A DNA stretch of 64,000 nt from Kalaharituber pfeilii (lineage: Eukaryota; Ascomycota; Pezizomycetes; Pezizales; Pezizaceae): positions 186,001-250,000 of the forward strand of contig WHUZ01000004.1 in assembly GCA_015179045.1 (NCBI GenBank). Direction: 5' to 3'. A program made the position numbers and the translations under genes. Below the pieces are notes generated by a model. That model was not told the DNA's origin and made no database searches. It saw nothing but the letters and a program-made list of their open reading frames with translations. Positions 32,316 through 45,418 of the stretch are shown here, piece by piece; the stretch's first letter is position 1; every line of letters begins with the position of its first letter.

Positions 32316-33456
32316 ACAGGAGCAGTAACAATTGTTAAGGAGTTGACTTCCCTCCCTCTGTCGGGTAAGGTTTTTTTTTTTCTTTTGCTCAAGTGCAAAC
32401 AAAAATCAGCATAGCTAGCTAGTAGATATATATATTTTTTTTCGTTAGCATCTATATAGTGTAGCCAAAAACCTTTAGTATTCACATTTTTTTCATGCTT
32501 TAAGTAATTTATGAATTAACTATATTACAGCTTCTTGCTGATCTACTTTTTTTTTTTTTTTTTTCAGGTAGTTTTCTTCTGTTGTAGCTTCTTATTAGGG
32601 GGGGGGGGGGTGCTTTTCTTCCCCCTCACCACCCCACCACAGAGCGAAAAAAATCCCCCATGTTGATGTGGAGTGGAGGGGTTGTTCCTCAAGGCACCAT
32701 GAGTCTCTTTCGTAAACAAAAAAAAAAAAAAAAAACAATTGAAACGTGCGGGCATGTACGAAAAAGGACATCGATTTGATCAGATAAAGAGCTCCCCCCC
32801 CCATCTTGGGGGGTGGGAATGCAACCATGTAAATTGCTGGTGAAAAAAGGCCATCCCAGAAGAAACCAAATTCCAATCTCTGACTTTTTTTCAATTCATA
32901 GCCATGGAAAGAGATGCGTATAAGCCTAGTGGTACTACGATGGGAAAGGCAATGTTAAAGAGAAGGAAAATGCTACAGGAAGGGAAGATTTGAAAAAGGG
33001 GTGGGGTGTTGGGCTATTAGTGCAGAGGTGGGTCAACAAATTCGTAGTGTTTCTATTAAGAGGCTATTGAGAAGTTATATTTGTTCTAAGATGGGTTGGA
33101 CGAGGGAGGTAATAGCTTATTAAACGCGGGGTATATGCGACTGGCGCCATGTTGGCATCTTATGGCGAGGACACCTTGATGATGACATAGAAATTTGGAT
33201 CATATATAGCTTGTGATATCAATCAACCAAGTTCGATTTCCTGCCGTAGCAAGTCCCCCACCTAAGCACCCTACAAACAATACTCAAATAAATACACCCC
33301 ATCTTATCCCTTCACAGCCCCGTTAACGGATCACTACTCGATGCACTCCTTCCATCGTCTTCATCAAACTCATCCCCATCCCCATCTACCGCTCCATCTA
33401 CCGCTGCCCGCATCCCCAACAGCCTCCTTCCCTGCCCTCCCCTCCAACTCCATCCC
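32316..33456. other. Intergenic with homopolymer runs
   Basis: This region lies between the 3' ends of RFT1 (+) and the CLC gene (-). It has T runs near 32372 and 32546-32565, a G12-type run near 32598-32609, A19 near 32719 and a C8 run near 32794. No coding sequence was recognised. Confidence 0.5.
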
Positions 33457-36400
33457 TCAACACCCCCCCGGCATCCCTCCCTCTCCATCCGAGTTCATCG
33501 CAAATGCCGCATCCTTCTTCGTTAATAACCCTTGTAACTGGCCATGTGTCGAGAAAAGAATATAGCGAAGGCCGAGCTTCTGGAAGAGGTTGAGTGCTAG
33601 TTGGAGGGAGCTGCGTTGGGGGAGAGTTATGGGGGTTTGGTCCATCCAGGGGCGTAAGTCGAGATAGCTTTCTGAGGAGACGTCAGAGGTGTAAGGGGGG
33701 GTGGTAAAGAAGCAATCAGTAACTCCATCAAGGGAGCGGTTTTGGCGGCCTTGGTCTGGTTTCACACAATTCAGTAAGTTAGAAAGCAGTGAGAGTTTGA
33801 TGGGGAGGGGGGTGTGGGGTATGAGGTTGGGTACCTAGCGCGGTACGGAGCTCAGAGCGGGAGATGTAGCCTAGCAGGATAGCCTCCCTTGTATCAGTAA
33901 CCACGGGAAAACCCTTATACGGCTGACTCTGCAATAATCCGTCTACAGGCATTAAAATGTCAATATTCAGACCACACTAGGATCCTTATGAAGGCTGCAT
34001 ACCAAGACTTTCAATCGTATGCCCAATCGCCGTAATCACCACCAAATCTTCAATCCTCGTCATGATTTCTGACACGGGAATATCTGGTACCGGATCGTCC
34101 CTATTTTCCAGGAACGGATACTCTTTGAAGTGAATCCACGACTCGTATATCCCGCGGCGGCCAAAAGCGTCACCGACCCATTTACTTATCATGACGGCAA
34201 TCATGATAGGGAGTACGTATGTCAGAGCTCCCGTAAGTTCAAACATAATGACGACAATAGAAACTGCAAGCGGTCCATGCTGTTAGTGTTTGAAGAGGAT
34301 GCAAATTGGGGCGGAGGGGTCTTACCAGTCATCCTAGTCACTCCTCCAAGAGCGGATGCAGCACCAATAATCGCGAAGACACCTGGCGTCACACATTCAA
34401 TGTCAGGTTCACATGAAGCAAAAAACCATGCACCTGGGTGATTTCTTTGCCATGCTTGCACCAGCATTCCCATTGCTCGGCCATATAGGGCGCCAATTGC
34501 CATAGTAGGCAAAATGATACCCGCTGGAATTTGTAAGCCGAAGGTGACGGCGGCTAGTATGACTCCGAGTACGGCAGAAAGTAATAACAGAAGAATAGGG
34601 CCAACTGCCTTGCCAGCTCTGCAGAATGTCATTATCCAGAATGGAGGACTTACGAGTTCAGTGTAAGAACGACTACTTACTGGCAGATTCCAACGAGATC
34701 ATTTGAAGGAGTGCATTCCTGGAAGAGCGTTGCTACCAACGCAGAGCATTGCAGCCTAGAACATGAGGTCAGGGAAGTGAAAGTGTGTTAGGACGAAAAA
34801 GAAACACATACCTCATGAATATAATGGGATAATTTATGAGTGATGTTATTATGGCAACAAGTAACACCTCGATTACAGGGAAAAATCGAAGCTGATACGT
34901 TTTGCGCCACCGAGCTATAGACATGTTAAATCTGATAAAGAAGGCACCATAAAGACCCTGGATATGGTTAACTGAGGGCAACATCACAACTAGATCGATT
35001 GAGCTTACTCCCATAATGCCCAAAATACAGAAGGGTATGATTTCAAAGTCATGCCAGTTGCGGCTGTATTTCACCTGGTACATAACCAGTTTCCCGGTCC
35101 TGAAGGGATTCATGAACTAACTCACATTATCAGAATATGCATTGAGTGAAGTATAGGAGATTCCAGACCTGTAACGAAACAGCAGCCACCATGGCAGTTA
35201 CAAAGCTTTGCCACATTGTTTTATCCGGGAAATAGTATGATAGTTGCTAGACAGGTAAGATTTGAGTTATCTGAGGGAGAATGGAAGACAAACCTCCAAA
35301 CTGAACAACACACCACCGATAGGAGACCCGAAGGCTACTGAAATTCCTGCGGCTGCGGCTGCAGATAACACTTCACGTTTCCTAGCTTGATGATTGTCAT
35401 TCTACTATGCTCTCGTGACGGACTACCCTCGATATTTACCTTCATTCTTCCGTAATGGTTCAAAAAGCTTCATAAAAATATTGGCACAGCAGCACGCTAC
35501 ATGCACCAGTGGGCCCTCCTTACCCAGCCAGAGGCCAGAAGCAACAGCCAGACACTACCTTACATTAGCATGGGCTAAAGAGTATGGGTAGGAGAAAACC
35601 CACAAGCCCGAGAGATTTGATGAGTAATGTCCAAGCGCCCATAAATTTCCGTATTACGAACCCCCCTAGCACTGTTTTAATCTCTGGTATACCACTGTGA
35701 CGGGCGTATAATGCAAATGTGGTCACAAGCAAGCATGCAGTAACAGCAAAAAGGATCTTTTCATTTTAATTAGTTAGGGTAATGAATGAATGCCATTTAT
35801 GACCTACAGAGAATATGCAATAAAAGATGTATTTCACGACATATGATCCCCCACGAGCAGTTATCCCAAAAGCTTCACCCCAGTCAACCCAATCCTGGCA
35901 TTGTGATAAATCTGTTTGCCTTGTCAGATAGAGCTGCGTTTTTAGAATTGGCTCTAACCATACCATCAATTTGCCAGCAGCAAAATGTCCGACTCAGGTA
36001 AAACGACGGCCGGCAAAATCCATCTTTGAGATCTCCTAGCCAATTTGTGACAATGTCGATGGCAGCGGCGATTAGCCCAACGGCAAGCCCTGAATATTGT
36101 TGTTCGTTACCCATAATCCATAATTCCCTCTACCGATGTGACCAATTACCAGTTCCCACTAATACAATCCAAATTTGACTCGAGTCGTATAGCATTTTTA
36201 GTTGGCCCAGTAAACCCCCTTGCCTTTGTAGAGCCCTTATCCGGAGTCTCTCTTTGGTATATTCAAAAATCCAATCGATAGCGGTCAAGTCATCATAAAC
36301 CCTCCGCCCGGGCCCCTCTGCCACCCAGTCGACGATGCCATCTTTTGGCTGAGAATCCCCACTTGTAGGCCCAAGACCAAATGAACCTAGAATGTGACCA

Positions 36401-36757
36401 CGATTTGGAGTACTTTCTCTTGAGGACAGCAGCGAGCTGAATGGTGGAGACAGTGTGTTGAACAGAGACAATCCCCGGTTTTTGGTGCGGCGCTTGAAAG
36501 AAAACCTAGCTCCACGGATTAGCTGGTAGCCGCGGCGCATTGACACTTGCATTAGGTAACCTGTTGCCAGGCTCATCCAGCAAATCTGCATCGTGATCCT
36601 CGTCCTCATCGAGATAGTTCATCGGCGCTCCTTGCGAGTTCTCGTCAGCCACTGTCTCTATTGTCGGCATTGATCTCGTCGCTGGCAGGGTTGTGGACGA
36701 CGATGGCTCTCCTCTGTCCCTGAAAGGCCGGCGTGGGCTGCGAACGAATGTAGCCAT
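33457..36757 (-). CDS. CLC-family chloride channel/antiporter (Gef1-like)
   Basis: CLC proteins move chloride across Golgi, endosomal or plasma membranes. Fifteen exons keep phase throughout and give 836 residues: 36561-36757, 36150-36505, 35964-36089, 35808-35911, 35604-35756, 35440-35554, 35294-35385, 35169-35246, 35009-35116, 34812-34957, 34681-34755, 34326-34618, 34003-34263, 33835-33942 and 33457-33755. Landmarks are [34 protein letters not shown] (GSGIP-type site), [12 protein letters not shown] with the gating Glu, [11 protein letters not shown] and [15 protein letters not shown]. Two CBS domains follow ([11 protein letters not shown] to [24 protein letters not shown] to QGLLTKKD). Glu in the gating loop and in LFQEC suggests exchange of chloride for protons, as in ClC-3/4/5. 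That is inference. Confidence 0.93.
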
Positions 36758-39009
36758 GGCGTACGCGTCCGCAGCTTCAAGCTTTTGGGGGGGAGTGGAT
36801 AAGGTTCAAACTAGAGATAGTTTCTATGTAGCGGGCAGGTTTATGCTAACGGGGCGTTTGGGTTGGGTTGCACCTCAAGCTTGCGCGTTTCAGGGTCCCA
36901 CTCCGGCGAAACAGATGGACAAACTCGGTTGCAGCGCCCGCACCAGCAAAACTATGCACCCGGCGCAACATCCTATCATGCCCCCGCAACTCCACAACGA
37001 AATGCCTACTGCAACTTATTGGTAATGAAATCTGTGTTTTTCCAATAGCCTGAGGCTCATTCGCAATGGATAGCAAGTGCTTGTATCTAACGTCTTTCAG
37101 TACAAGGTTACCAGCAATGACCCGCCTCCCGACCGTGAGGCGAGCTGCGGTGAGGTGAGGCCGCAGACAGAGATATGGCTCCCTACAGAGAGGACCCCAT
37201 TTGCTTCGCTCGGGGGCCGATACATCGAGGGGGGTTGTAGTTGAGAGGGGGTTCACCGATTGAGTGGCTGCTGCCAAGGGTAAAAAACGACTGGGATATG
37301 ATGTACTCACTACAATAGAATGTGGTCAAATATCGGCGCAGCATTCCCAAAGCCTTGGCAGTTGGGCGCAGTGCCGCAGTACTGCAGTCGAGCGTAGTAC
37401 TCGGGGCGACGATAACTTCATGATCGCTCAACCCGACATCACCAGCTATGCATATGATATGGCATACTTCATTCTCAAATATATTACTGCTCTTGATACT
37501 GTAGTGCTATCTAGACTCTCTTTACTCAAACTTATAAAATATGTCAAACGTAGGCTTACTATATCGCAACTCTGCCAGACCCCATAAGTCCAGAGTCAAC
37601 TCCTGCCGACTCTATTTCAGTAGTGCAGTGCTTTCACTGTGCTAACACCATAAACTTGAGAAGTGGTGATACTTGCAGGCGCTGCTGTATTTGAGATCTC
37701 CGTTTGTAGTACTGTTATCATTTACAGATGCTTGATTGACAGTAGATCATAGCTAGTCAACTTACCAATATCTCATTGATGTAGGAAAGTGTAGACACTC
37801 AATGTCCAATGATATTCTATACCAATGTATCTATTAAGTGAATACTTCAGCCACAGTGAAACCAATCTAGAATAATAAACTTTGAATTAGTTATTCAACC
37901 ATTAGCTAAGCAATGCACGGTCACTTGAGGGTTAATCTACATGCAGCAAACATGGAATCGGACCACCATTTTTCTCCACTGTAGCCCATTACTCGAGCTG
38001 CTGAGACTATCCAGTAATCCACTCATGACTGCCAGTCTGTGGCGTGGCACAGGAAGTGTTGGAGTAACGCTAATCTAGCTCCTCAATTGAACACTGGAAT
38101 GTATATGGGTGACACAGGAAGGGCTAGGGATGGAGGAATGGTTAGGCTACCAGGGTATGAAATGGGGCATCGGCGGTATGGTTGAGCCATCGGATGGACT
38201 GTGAAGGAGGAGGATTTCTGTGTAGTGTCATGGTATATGTAGGGACGATGGGAAGCGACTCTTTCTGTTTTTCTGTTGGTTTTCCATATCGAGCATACAT
38301 AGTTGCTATTGAATGCAGTATTGTTCCTATCATAACAGCGTGAGATTTACAGGAAGTAGATGCCTAGGTAGGATCTAAGGGGGTCGGTAATGTAAGTGCT
38401 GGTGACAAAGGTCATTAGATGCAGTATCATAGGCCTTCTAAATACTGACGGCGGAGAGAACAACTGTGCAGATTGTCGATACCAAGCATCATGAAATTCT
38501 TTATTGTTCATCTCATTCCTGGTTTGAACTTCCTTTCAGTTTATCGTATACTGCAGCCTCCAAGGACGTAAATTCCTCTGTGAGGCTATGCTACCTTTTG
38601 AGCAAAATATCTGCTGTTCCTGATAGTAGGAGCTGCTACGTCAGTTGCTGCAAGTATGTATAACTTCTCGGGAGCACATGGTAAAAACTTTAAGCTTGAG
38701 CTTAGTTCTCCTTGAATCCCACCAACAGATCGATGACGACTATCAGGCTTCAACGCCCATTCTCCACTGCTATCAGAATGCTTATACGGTAACGCTACTC
38801 TAGTTCGCAAAGTGCCTCTAATGTGAAATGTTGGTTAAGATTCAGAATTTCTTGCTGTCACTATCTACAGAATTAAGTATCAATAATTTGACACGCAAAG
38901 GTCTGCTACTAGGACTGGGTAGCCTTCATTATCATCCGGGCACAAGTTCAGTGTTTCAAACAGATACACCCGATATCCTTAATCCATATTGATAAAACGA
39001 TCCGAAAAG
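36758..39009. promoter_or_regulatory. Divergent intergenic region, CLC and Mnn9-like genes
   Basis: About 2.2 kb separate two genes that point away from each other. Both promoters must lie here. Short frames around 36846-37310 and 37264-37587 look like chance. No repeats or RNA genes were recognised. Confidence 0.4.
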
Positions 39010-40660
39010 ATGGCCATCGGTTCTATTAAGCTGATGCGAAGGGCGCTCCCGCACACAGGGCCTTATCTCCTGACACTCTTACGCACAGTACTCAAAGCTC
39101 GCTTCTTCTTTTGCGTTTTCCTTGGATCACTCGTACTTCTGCTATCTCAAGCAATCCGAGATGCCACTGGGGATATACAACGGTAAAACAGTCCTTCCTG
39201 CAGCCTCTTCAGAAGGTAATAGCTCTATGACAGATTTTATTGCTTCGGTCCTGCCATACCCCCGATTGATCTCGCCCCGGAGGGAACTCACCATTGGTAT
39301 GGACATCAGCACACTCCTGTCCTCCTCAACCACCATGCATCTATTGAAATTACCGAGTCGACGATCACCGGTATTGATCTCAACGCAATAACCACCTCAA
39401 CAGAAGCCGTCGCCAACAAGAAGCATATCCTCATTCTTACTCCTCTTCGGGATGCCTCACTCTACCTTCCAAAACACTTCGACTTGATTCTGGAGCTCAC
39501 CTACCCCCATGAGCTTATTGACCTTGCCTTCATCGTTGGTGATTCTCATGATGAGATTCTCGCCCTTCTTAGCACCGAAGTCAACCGCATCCAGCGCGGG
39601 AAGCGCGCCTTTCGTAGCGTCAATATCATTCAAAAAAACTTCGGCCAGCAATTCAATCAAAATGATGTCAATGAGCGACACAGCTTCGCAGCACAGGCCC
39701 CTCGTCGCACAGCCATGGCTCACGCCCGCAACCAGCTCCTCTACACTGCACTTAAACCCGAGCACAGTTGGGTGTTTTGGCGAGATGTGGACGTTGTCGA
39801 CAGCCCTGCAACGATTTTAGAAGACTTCATCAAACATGACAAAGATGTTCTTGTGCCGAGTACGTATCATGCAGCTCATTGAAAAGTTGTTTTGCGTCAT
39901 TTTACTTTTTTTCCCTGATCCCTGCGCAGATCTCCCGTTCTGAACCGGGGAATGTAGGCGATGGCTGTTGGATGATTTGTAGCAACGAGCTAATCTGTGC
40001 TTGGCCGATCGGCCAATGAGGATGCAGATGTATGGTTCCATAGATATGTCGATGGGAAGGACATTGAGGGAAGATGTAATATTATGATTCACTGGCAGCT
40101 GATATTTAATTTACTGACCTTTTACAATGTGACCAGTTGACTACAATTCATGGCAAGAATCCCCTGAAAGCTTTGAGCTGGCAAAAACATTAGACAAGGA
40201 CGTGATTCTTGCTGAAGGTGAACTCACTGTCCTGACTAACCTCTTTCCCACCCTGTAACAAAACTTACATACAACCATCTTCCCGTGAAAAGGATACAAA
40301 GAATACAAAACCAACCGTCGCTACATGGCCACCATGGGGTCCCGCACTGACAGCCGGGACGAGGAAATCCCTCTTGACGGCATCGGAGGTGTCAGCATCC
40401 TCGTCAAAGCAGATGTGCACAGAAGCGGTATCAACTTTCCGTGCTACGCATTTGAGAACCAGATCGAGACGGAGGGGTTCGCGAAGATGGCCAAAAGGGC
40501 AGGATATGAGGTTGTTGGATTACCGAATTATGTGGTGTGGCATATTGATACGGGAGAGGTAACGGAGAATGCCAATCATGATGATCCTGGTGGGGGCGAG
40601 CAGAATAATGAGGTGAAGGGGGAAGAAACAGAGGGTAAGGAGGAGAAGAGAGTGAGGTGA
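39010..40660 (+). CDS. MNN9: Mnn9/Van1/Anp1-family mannosyltransferase (GT62)
   Basis: A type II Golgi membrane protein of the mannan polymerase complexes, which extend the alpha-1,6-mannose backbone on N-glycans using GDP-mannose. Exons 39010-39182, 39234-39859, 40028-40075, 40137-40217 and 40293-40660 give 431 residues. One N-terminal membrane anchor is visible (ARFFFCVFLGSLVLLLSQ). The catalytic part has KKHILILTPLRDASLYLP, LTYPHELIDLAFIVGDS, RRTAMAHARNQLL and WVFWRDVDVVDSP with the DxD site. VWFHRYVDGKDIEGRFDYNS, AEGYKEYKTNRRYMATMG and DGIGGVSILVKADVHRSGIN follow, and the domain ends GLPNYVVWHIDT. The NIWFHRY..G.DIEGRFDYNSW wording is what I recall of Mnn9 rather than Van1 or Anp1. The C-terminus is an acidic Glu/Lys-rich tail. 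Confidence 0.88.
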
Positions 40661-41359
40661 AAGTATAAGCGCACCAGAGTTAGCACAAGGGTATCACTCA
40701 TCATTTATTTGTAAATCTTGATTCCCTGCTGAGCTTCTGCTCTGATTTTTCGGACCACTAATACATATTGTAGTGATTTACTGGTTTTGTTGGTCTGACT
40801 TTCCTTAAAAGAACTTGCGGGACTCTCTCCTGTCCGTCTTTCATTTGACAGCAATCATATCAACGTATAGTATGCTTGCTATGCCCCATCGCTCGCCATA
40901 CTCACCTACGAGCGTAATGACCCCCGAACGATGCAATATTCGCCAACAACTGCACGCGTGTGGCCCTTCGATTCTGTAGTGTGGTATATGTGGAACTGTG
41001 GAACTGTGGAACTGTTTGAGAGCGACACGCCCTCTACCCAAGGAATCGCGGCCACTCGACATTTGCTCAACTTGGTATCCCTCGTGCCGGATTGAACCCA
41101 GTTGCGTCCGACATAGGCTCCTTGCTGACTTATGCTTTATGTCAGCATGTCAGAGTCTACTAGTATGGCCAGTTATGCCAAGAAATCACACCGTGCGGCT
41201 CTTGCGAAAGCTTGGTCGTGCGAAACTTACCAACCCTGCATATCAAACCTAACGTTCGTGAAGCTCCAGTTCAGCAAACTTGTCACAGCAGTCACTGCTC
41301 CATACCACCTTGCCGGGCATCTCCATCCATCCGACTTTCTCCAGACTACGCTTATCAAC
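40661..41359. promoter_or_regulatory. Intergenic upstream of RPN7
   Basis: This holds the 3' region of the mannosyltransferase gene and the RPN7 promoter. A 9-bp unit GTGGAACTG is repeated three times at 40989-41015. A tRNA-B-box-like GGTTCAATCC lies on the minus strand at about 41090-41099, without a tRNA around it. No proteasome-type PACE motif was found by eye. Confidence 0.4.
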
Positions 41360-42921
41360 ATGGGCTCCGACCCCCAGTATGCCAAGTACCCAAATCTCTC
41401 GCTTGCACACCATATATTCGTGCTCCGCACCCCCGCACTAGCAGCCAGCCATCCCATCTCCCAGAACCATCTCACCGAGTCAATTACCAAAGAAAGACAG
41501 GCACCATTATACCGATATCTATACAACCCTACCGACGGTATCCTAGCAGGAAAGCAGCCATGGAATGAGGATTTCTACAACGATTTAGTGAGCAAGAATG
41601 AGGAGGAGAAGGAGGGTTACGAGAAGGATATGCAGGAGGCTGAGGAAAAGGCTGGAGAGACAGAAGTAACAGAATGTATGGGTAAAATTGCGGAATTTTA
41701 TGCTCGTGTTTGTGACAAGGTGAGCCGACAGGCAGATTCCAATGTGAAGATGGGGCTAGTGGGGGCGTAGTCATCGCTAACCTTGTTGTCGACCAGGACA
41801 AAGCTCTGGCTGCATATGAAGCATTGTACAAGAAGACTCCAACGCTGGGTGCAAAAATTGATATAGTACTTGCTATCATTCGGATGACGATGTTTTTTGA
41901 CGATAAACTGGCCACCACGAAACATATTGATCGAGCGAAACAGTAAGTCTACTCTATAGGCTCGGACCACCGGATAATATGTTTTTTCTAGTCCTTTACA
42001 TGTCTTGGCTAACTGTTCTCGTATAGACTGATCGAATCCGGTGGTGACTGGGATCGTCGCAATCGACTGAAGGCTTACCAGGGGTTACACCTCCTATCTA
42101 TCCGTTCCTTCAACCTCGCCGCCCCACTCCTCCTCGACTCCCTCTCCACTTTCACCTCAACCGAGATTTGCTCTTACGAGACACTTGTCCTTTATGCCGT
42201 TCTCGCCGGTACCATCTCTCTGAAGCGCGTTGATTTCAAGCGCCGAGTCATCGACTCCGCCGAAGTCCTAGCCGTCCTGGGCTCCAGGCGGGATGAAAAC
42301 TTCACCCCCTCTGCCCAACCTACCCCAAAGCCCACCATTACTACAAAGACGGTAGTGTTACCAGGTGGAAGCATACAACAGCTTCCTACGAACCCCGATG
42401 ATCTCTGGGGAGGCTTCACGTCATTGGAGACGTTGGTCAATTCGTTGTATACATGTGACTACAAGAGGTTCTTTGTTGCGCTTGCGGAGGTCGAGGAAAA
42501 GTTTCTGAAGAGGGATAGGATCTTGTGCGAGCATAAGCAGTGGTATGTGAGAGAGATGAGGAGGAGAGCGTATGCACAGTTGTTGGAGAGTTACAGGGTT
42601 GTTGGGTTGGAGAGTATGGCGAATGCGTTTGGTGTCAGCGTGGATTGGCTTGATAGGTACATATCCCTGCCTTCCTAGTACTATTCTTGGATTTTCAGAC
42701 CATCTAAGATACTGACATAAGGGGGTAGGGATCTGAGTCGGTTTATCCCAAGTAAAGGACTCAATTGCACCATCGACAAGGTCAACGGAGTTATTGAGAC
42801 TACAAGACCAGATAATAAGAATAAGCAGTATCAAGATGTGGTTAAGCAGGGTGACGCTCTGCTCACGAAGTTGCAGAGGTATGGACAGGCGGTGAGGCTG
42901 AGGGGTAGTGAGAGAGTTTAA
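41360..42921 (+). CDS. RPN7: 26S proteasome regulatory subunit Rpn7
   Basis: Rpn7 (PSMD6) is a PCI-domain subunit of the 19S lid. Four exons, 41360-41719, 41797-41942, 42027-42656 and 42729-42921, give 442 residues. Motifs are MGSDPQYAKYPNLSLAHHIF at the start and TKERQAPLYRYL, then KALAAYEALYKKTPTLGAKI, DIVLAIIRMTMFFDD, KAYQGLHLLSIRSFNLAAPL and TFTSTEICSYETLVLYAVL. The PCI helices read MRRRAYAQLLESYRVVGLES and MANAFGVSVDWLDR-DLSRF. An Ala/Thr/Pro-rich insert (about residues 245-275) makes it longer than yeast Rpn7. The ATG 41360 was chosen because the conserved sequence begins right there, although the frame is open further up. Confidence 0.93.
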
Positions 42922-43471
42922 GGGTACATTCTCCGAGCTTCTGCAGTTATGCTCGTGTCGCTAGTCAGGCGGGGAGAGGAACAACAATCTTAAACGATAT
43001 CGAACCTCATAGCTATAGACATGCTGTTACCTAGTAGTATCGGTAATGCAGTAGATGTTGCGAAAGACAGTCTAGCATGTTAAGCTTGTGTTCTCAATGG
43101 AAGTTTGGAGATTGGCAGACGATAAAGACACGGGATGTAGTGGCTTTATTGGGGTAGAGTCGTGGTGTGGAAAGTTGAAATTCTGTTCTGTGCCCAGACT
43201 TTCTCGGGTAGAACATTAAAATTTAGCTTGCAAGATGATCATAGTAGTATATCCGTCATTTAAGGAGTACGCTTGCGGTTAGTCTGGGACTTGAAGGGAG
43301 CCGTGAATAGGCCAATTGTTAGATCGTAGCAATTGTTTTTTAAATTGGTATGAGCATCCAGGTACACATTCGAATTCGTGAATAGAACTATGTACCGATG
43401 AGCTCCGAGCTGTACAACTTAAGATGGGGAATCAAATATAAATCGACACAGTGCTCTACACCGCTCAGTGC

Positions 43472-43505
<34 letters not shown>

Positions 43506-44307
43506 GACAGGAACTTTTCTACCAGGAAGCATCATTGGCTCGAGAAACAGTGGCATATATGTTAGGAAAGGTGAAAGCCGCGCAAAAAAGTAGCAGAGAT
43601 TTATCTGTACATTCATTACCAAAAAAACAGAAGTAGTGGAAGAAAAAAAAAACAAGGAAAAAAAAAAGGAAAAAAAAGAGTACAAGAAAGAAGCAAATAA
43701 AAGGTAATAACATACATATCCGACAAACTGTACATATAACTCCTACATCCCAAAGAAATAGAAAATAAAAAATAAAAAATAAAATTATGGCACAACATAT
43801 ATGTATTTTAAAAAAAACGGAGGGAAGATGTGCAAGAGTAAACCATAAAGGCAAAAACGAGAGAAGAGCTGGAAACTAAGTGGGGGCTAAAATAATGGTA
43901 ATGCGAACAAAGCTGATGGCAAAAAAAACCCTCCAAACACTTAACGGTTCATTTCATCCTATGGTATATCATAAATAAGCAACGCAAGTAAAAGAACAGA
44001 AGGGGAGTACCCCTAAGAGGAAGTGAAGAAAAGGAGCCATGGGAATATGGTAAAAGATAGAACACCGCAGGTCGTAAGAGAGATTTTTACCATCTCACTT
44101 GTAAGGGTTCGTCTTTGTTCGCAGACCCAAAGCAACTGAAGATGAGCATTCCTCAATCAGGCTTCCACAAAACGAATATACAAAGCTAATATGAACCCAA
44201 ACCACATTCCAACATTAAGAAAACCTTGACACAATTTTTTGGACGAAACCCAAAGCTCTAGCAAACCTATCTGAGTAATCGTTCCTCTTCGTAATTTAAT
44301 TCGTTGA
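42922..44307. other. Intergenic, homopolymer-rich
   Basis: This region lies between the 3' ends of RPN7 (+) and CHS7 (-). It holds a T tract of about 32 at 43473-43504 and A-rich blocks near 43620-43700 and 43760-43785. No gene was recognised. The minus-strand frames here are Phe-rich shadows of the A-runs. Confidence 0.5.
43473..43504. repeat. Poly(T) tract
   Basis: About 32 consecutive T residues, the longest homopolymer in the window. It could be the poly(A) tail of a minus-strand retroposed sequence, but no target duplication was found around it. Confidence 0.8.
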
Positions 44308-45418
44308 TCAATAATATCCGTATCCACTCATTCTATTATTACTGTGGTATGTGCTACCAGCATAATCACTAGTTGGCCCGTCCTGGTAAACGGTGTGCCT
44401 CCGATCCTCATCAGGTAATAGCTCCTTGACTTCCCAGACATTGGTTTTCATCCCAACGCTAAACTCGAGGTCTTCGCGGGTAATGGAGTCCCAGTACTAT
44501 TGTAAAAATGTCAGCAGGAGCCACATGGAGTATTATCATCTGATCTGCATACCTTATAAACCATCATAACCGCCAGTAGGTTACAGACAGTGGCGAAGAA
44601 CAGTCCATCGAAGTAATGGATAACTTGTTCACAAATCTTGGCACTGAATGCGTTGAGTAGAACCTGCCCAATACCAAAGAAAAAGACACCGAACGCAATA
44701 TCTCCCAATGGCCATCTATCTTCAAGTGTACCAACAACCAGGAATATCTGGGCGCAGATATAGATAAACAAGAATAAGGCATTGACAATATAGAGCAAGA
44801 TGAAGAGAGGCAGAGTATTGTAGGGAGAGAGCCCAATCCACCCCTGGAAAGTGCATAAAGCAGTACCACCAGTAACAATGAACATAATGCAAGATACTAT
44901 GCGCAAAAGCCACACTGATAAAGCTGTTCCGTCCTCATAAACTTGGTATCCTATAAACCCGTTTATGAGAAGACACGTGCACAATGCGGACGTCATGCCA
45001 CACTGAACTGCTACGAAATAGGCATAAGGAGCCGAGCCGATGGGGACAACACCAGAGTCAAGACTTAGTGAGATGACCGTAAGCAGCGTGAACAGGTAGA
45101 AGAATGTAGTGATTTCCTTGCGGCCTAGTTGACAATTAACTTCCCATGCTACTGTACATCAAAGAAAGTGATAGTTCGCTTACCAACAGCAGTGAACTTT
45201 GATCTCACGTGTAAAACCATTATGATGGTCATTATAAGGGCAACTATATGGACAAAGCTGTTTGTTGCTTGAAAGATAATTGTGTTCGCAAACTCTATGC
45301 TCCTAGCATAGCATACAGGCTCGATTCCTCTGTCCCCAGAGCCGCCATATGGCCCAATTAATGGACATAACGGTAAAGGTGCGTTTTCGCACAACGACTC
45401 AAAACTTCCGAACCCCAT
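44308..45418 (-). CDS. CHS7: Chitin synthase export chaperone Chs7
   Basis: Chs7 is an ER protein that lets the chitin synthase Chs3 fold and leave the ER. Three exons, 45184-45418, 44553-45124 and 44308-44496, give 331 residues, the family length. It starts MGFGSFESLCENAPLPLCPL and continues GIEPVCYARSIEFANTIIFQ. Seven hydrophobic segments follow, including VVPIGSAPYAYFVAVQCGMT and LLINGFIGYQVYEDGTALSV. The family core continues with GGTALCTF and YNTLPLFILLYIVNALFLFI. The last exon encodes YWDSITREDLEFSVGMKTNV, then WEVKELLPDEDRR, and a Tyr/Ser/Asn-rich tail ending GYGYY. Both introns (59 and 56 nt) are consensus. Confidence 0.95.

Noticed and set aside
41040..41120. tRNA-like B box GGTTCAATCC on the minus strand
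   Set aside because: The flanking bases do not pair into a T stem or acceptor stem.
43473..43504. Poly(T) tract as the tail of a third mini-retroposon
   Set aside because: The adjoining sequence lacks the shared 42-bp body and no target duplication was found.
43419..43854. Phe-rich minus-strand frames
   Set aside because: They arise from A/T homopolymers and have no domain-like sequence.
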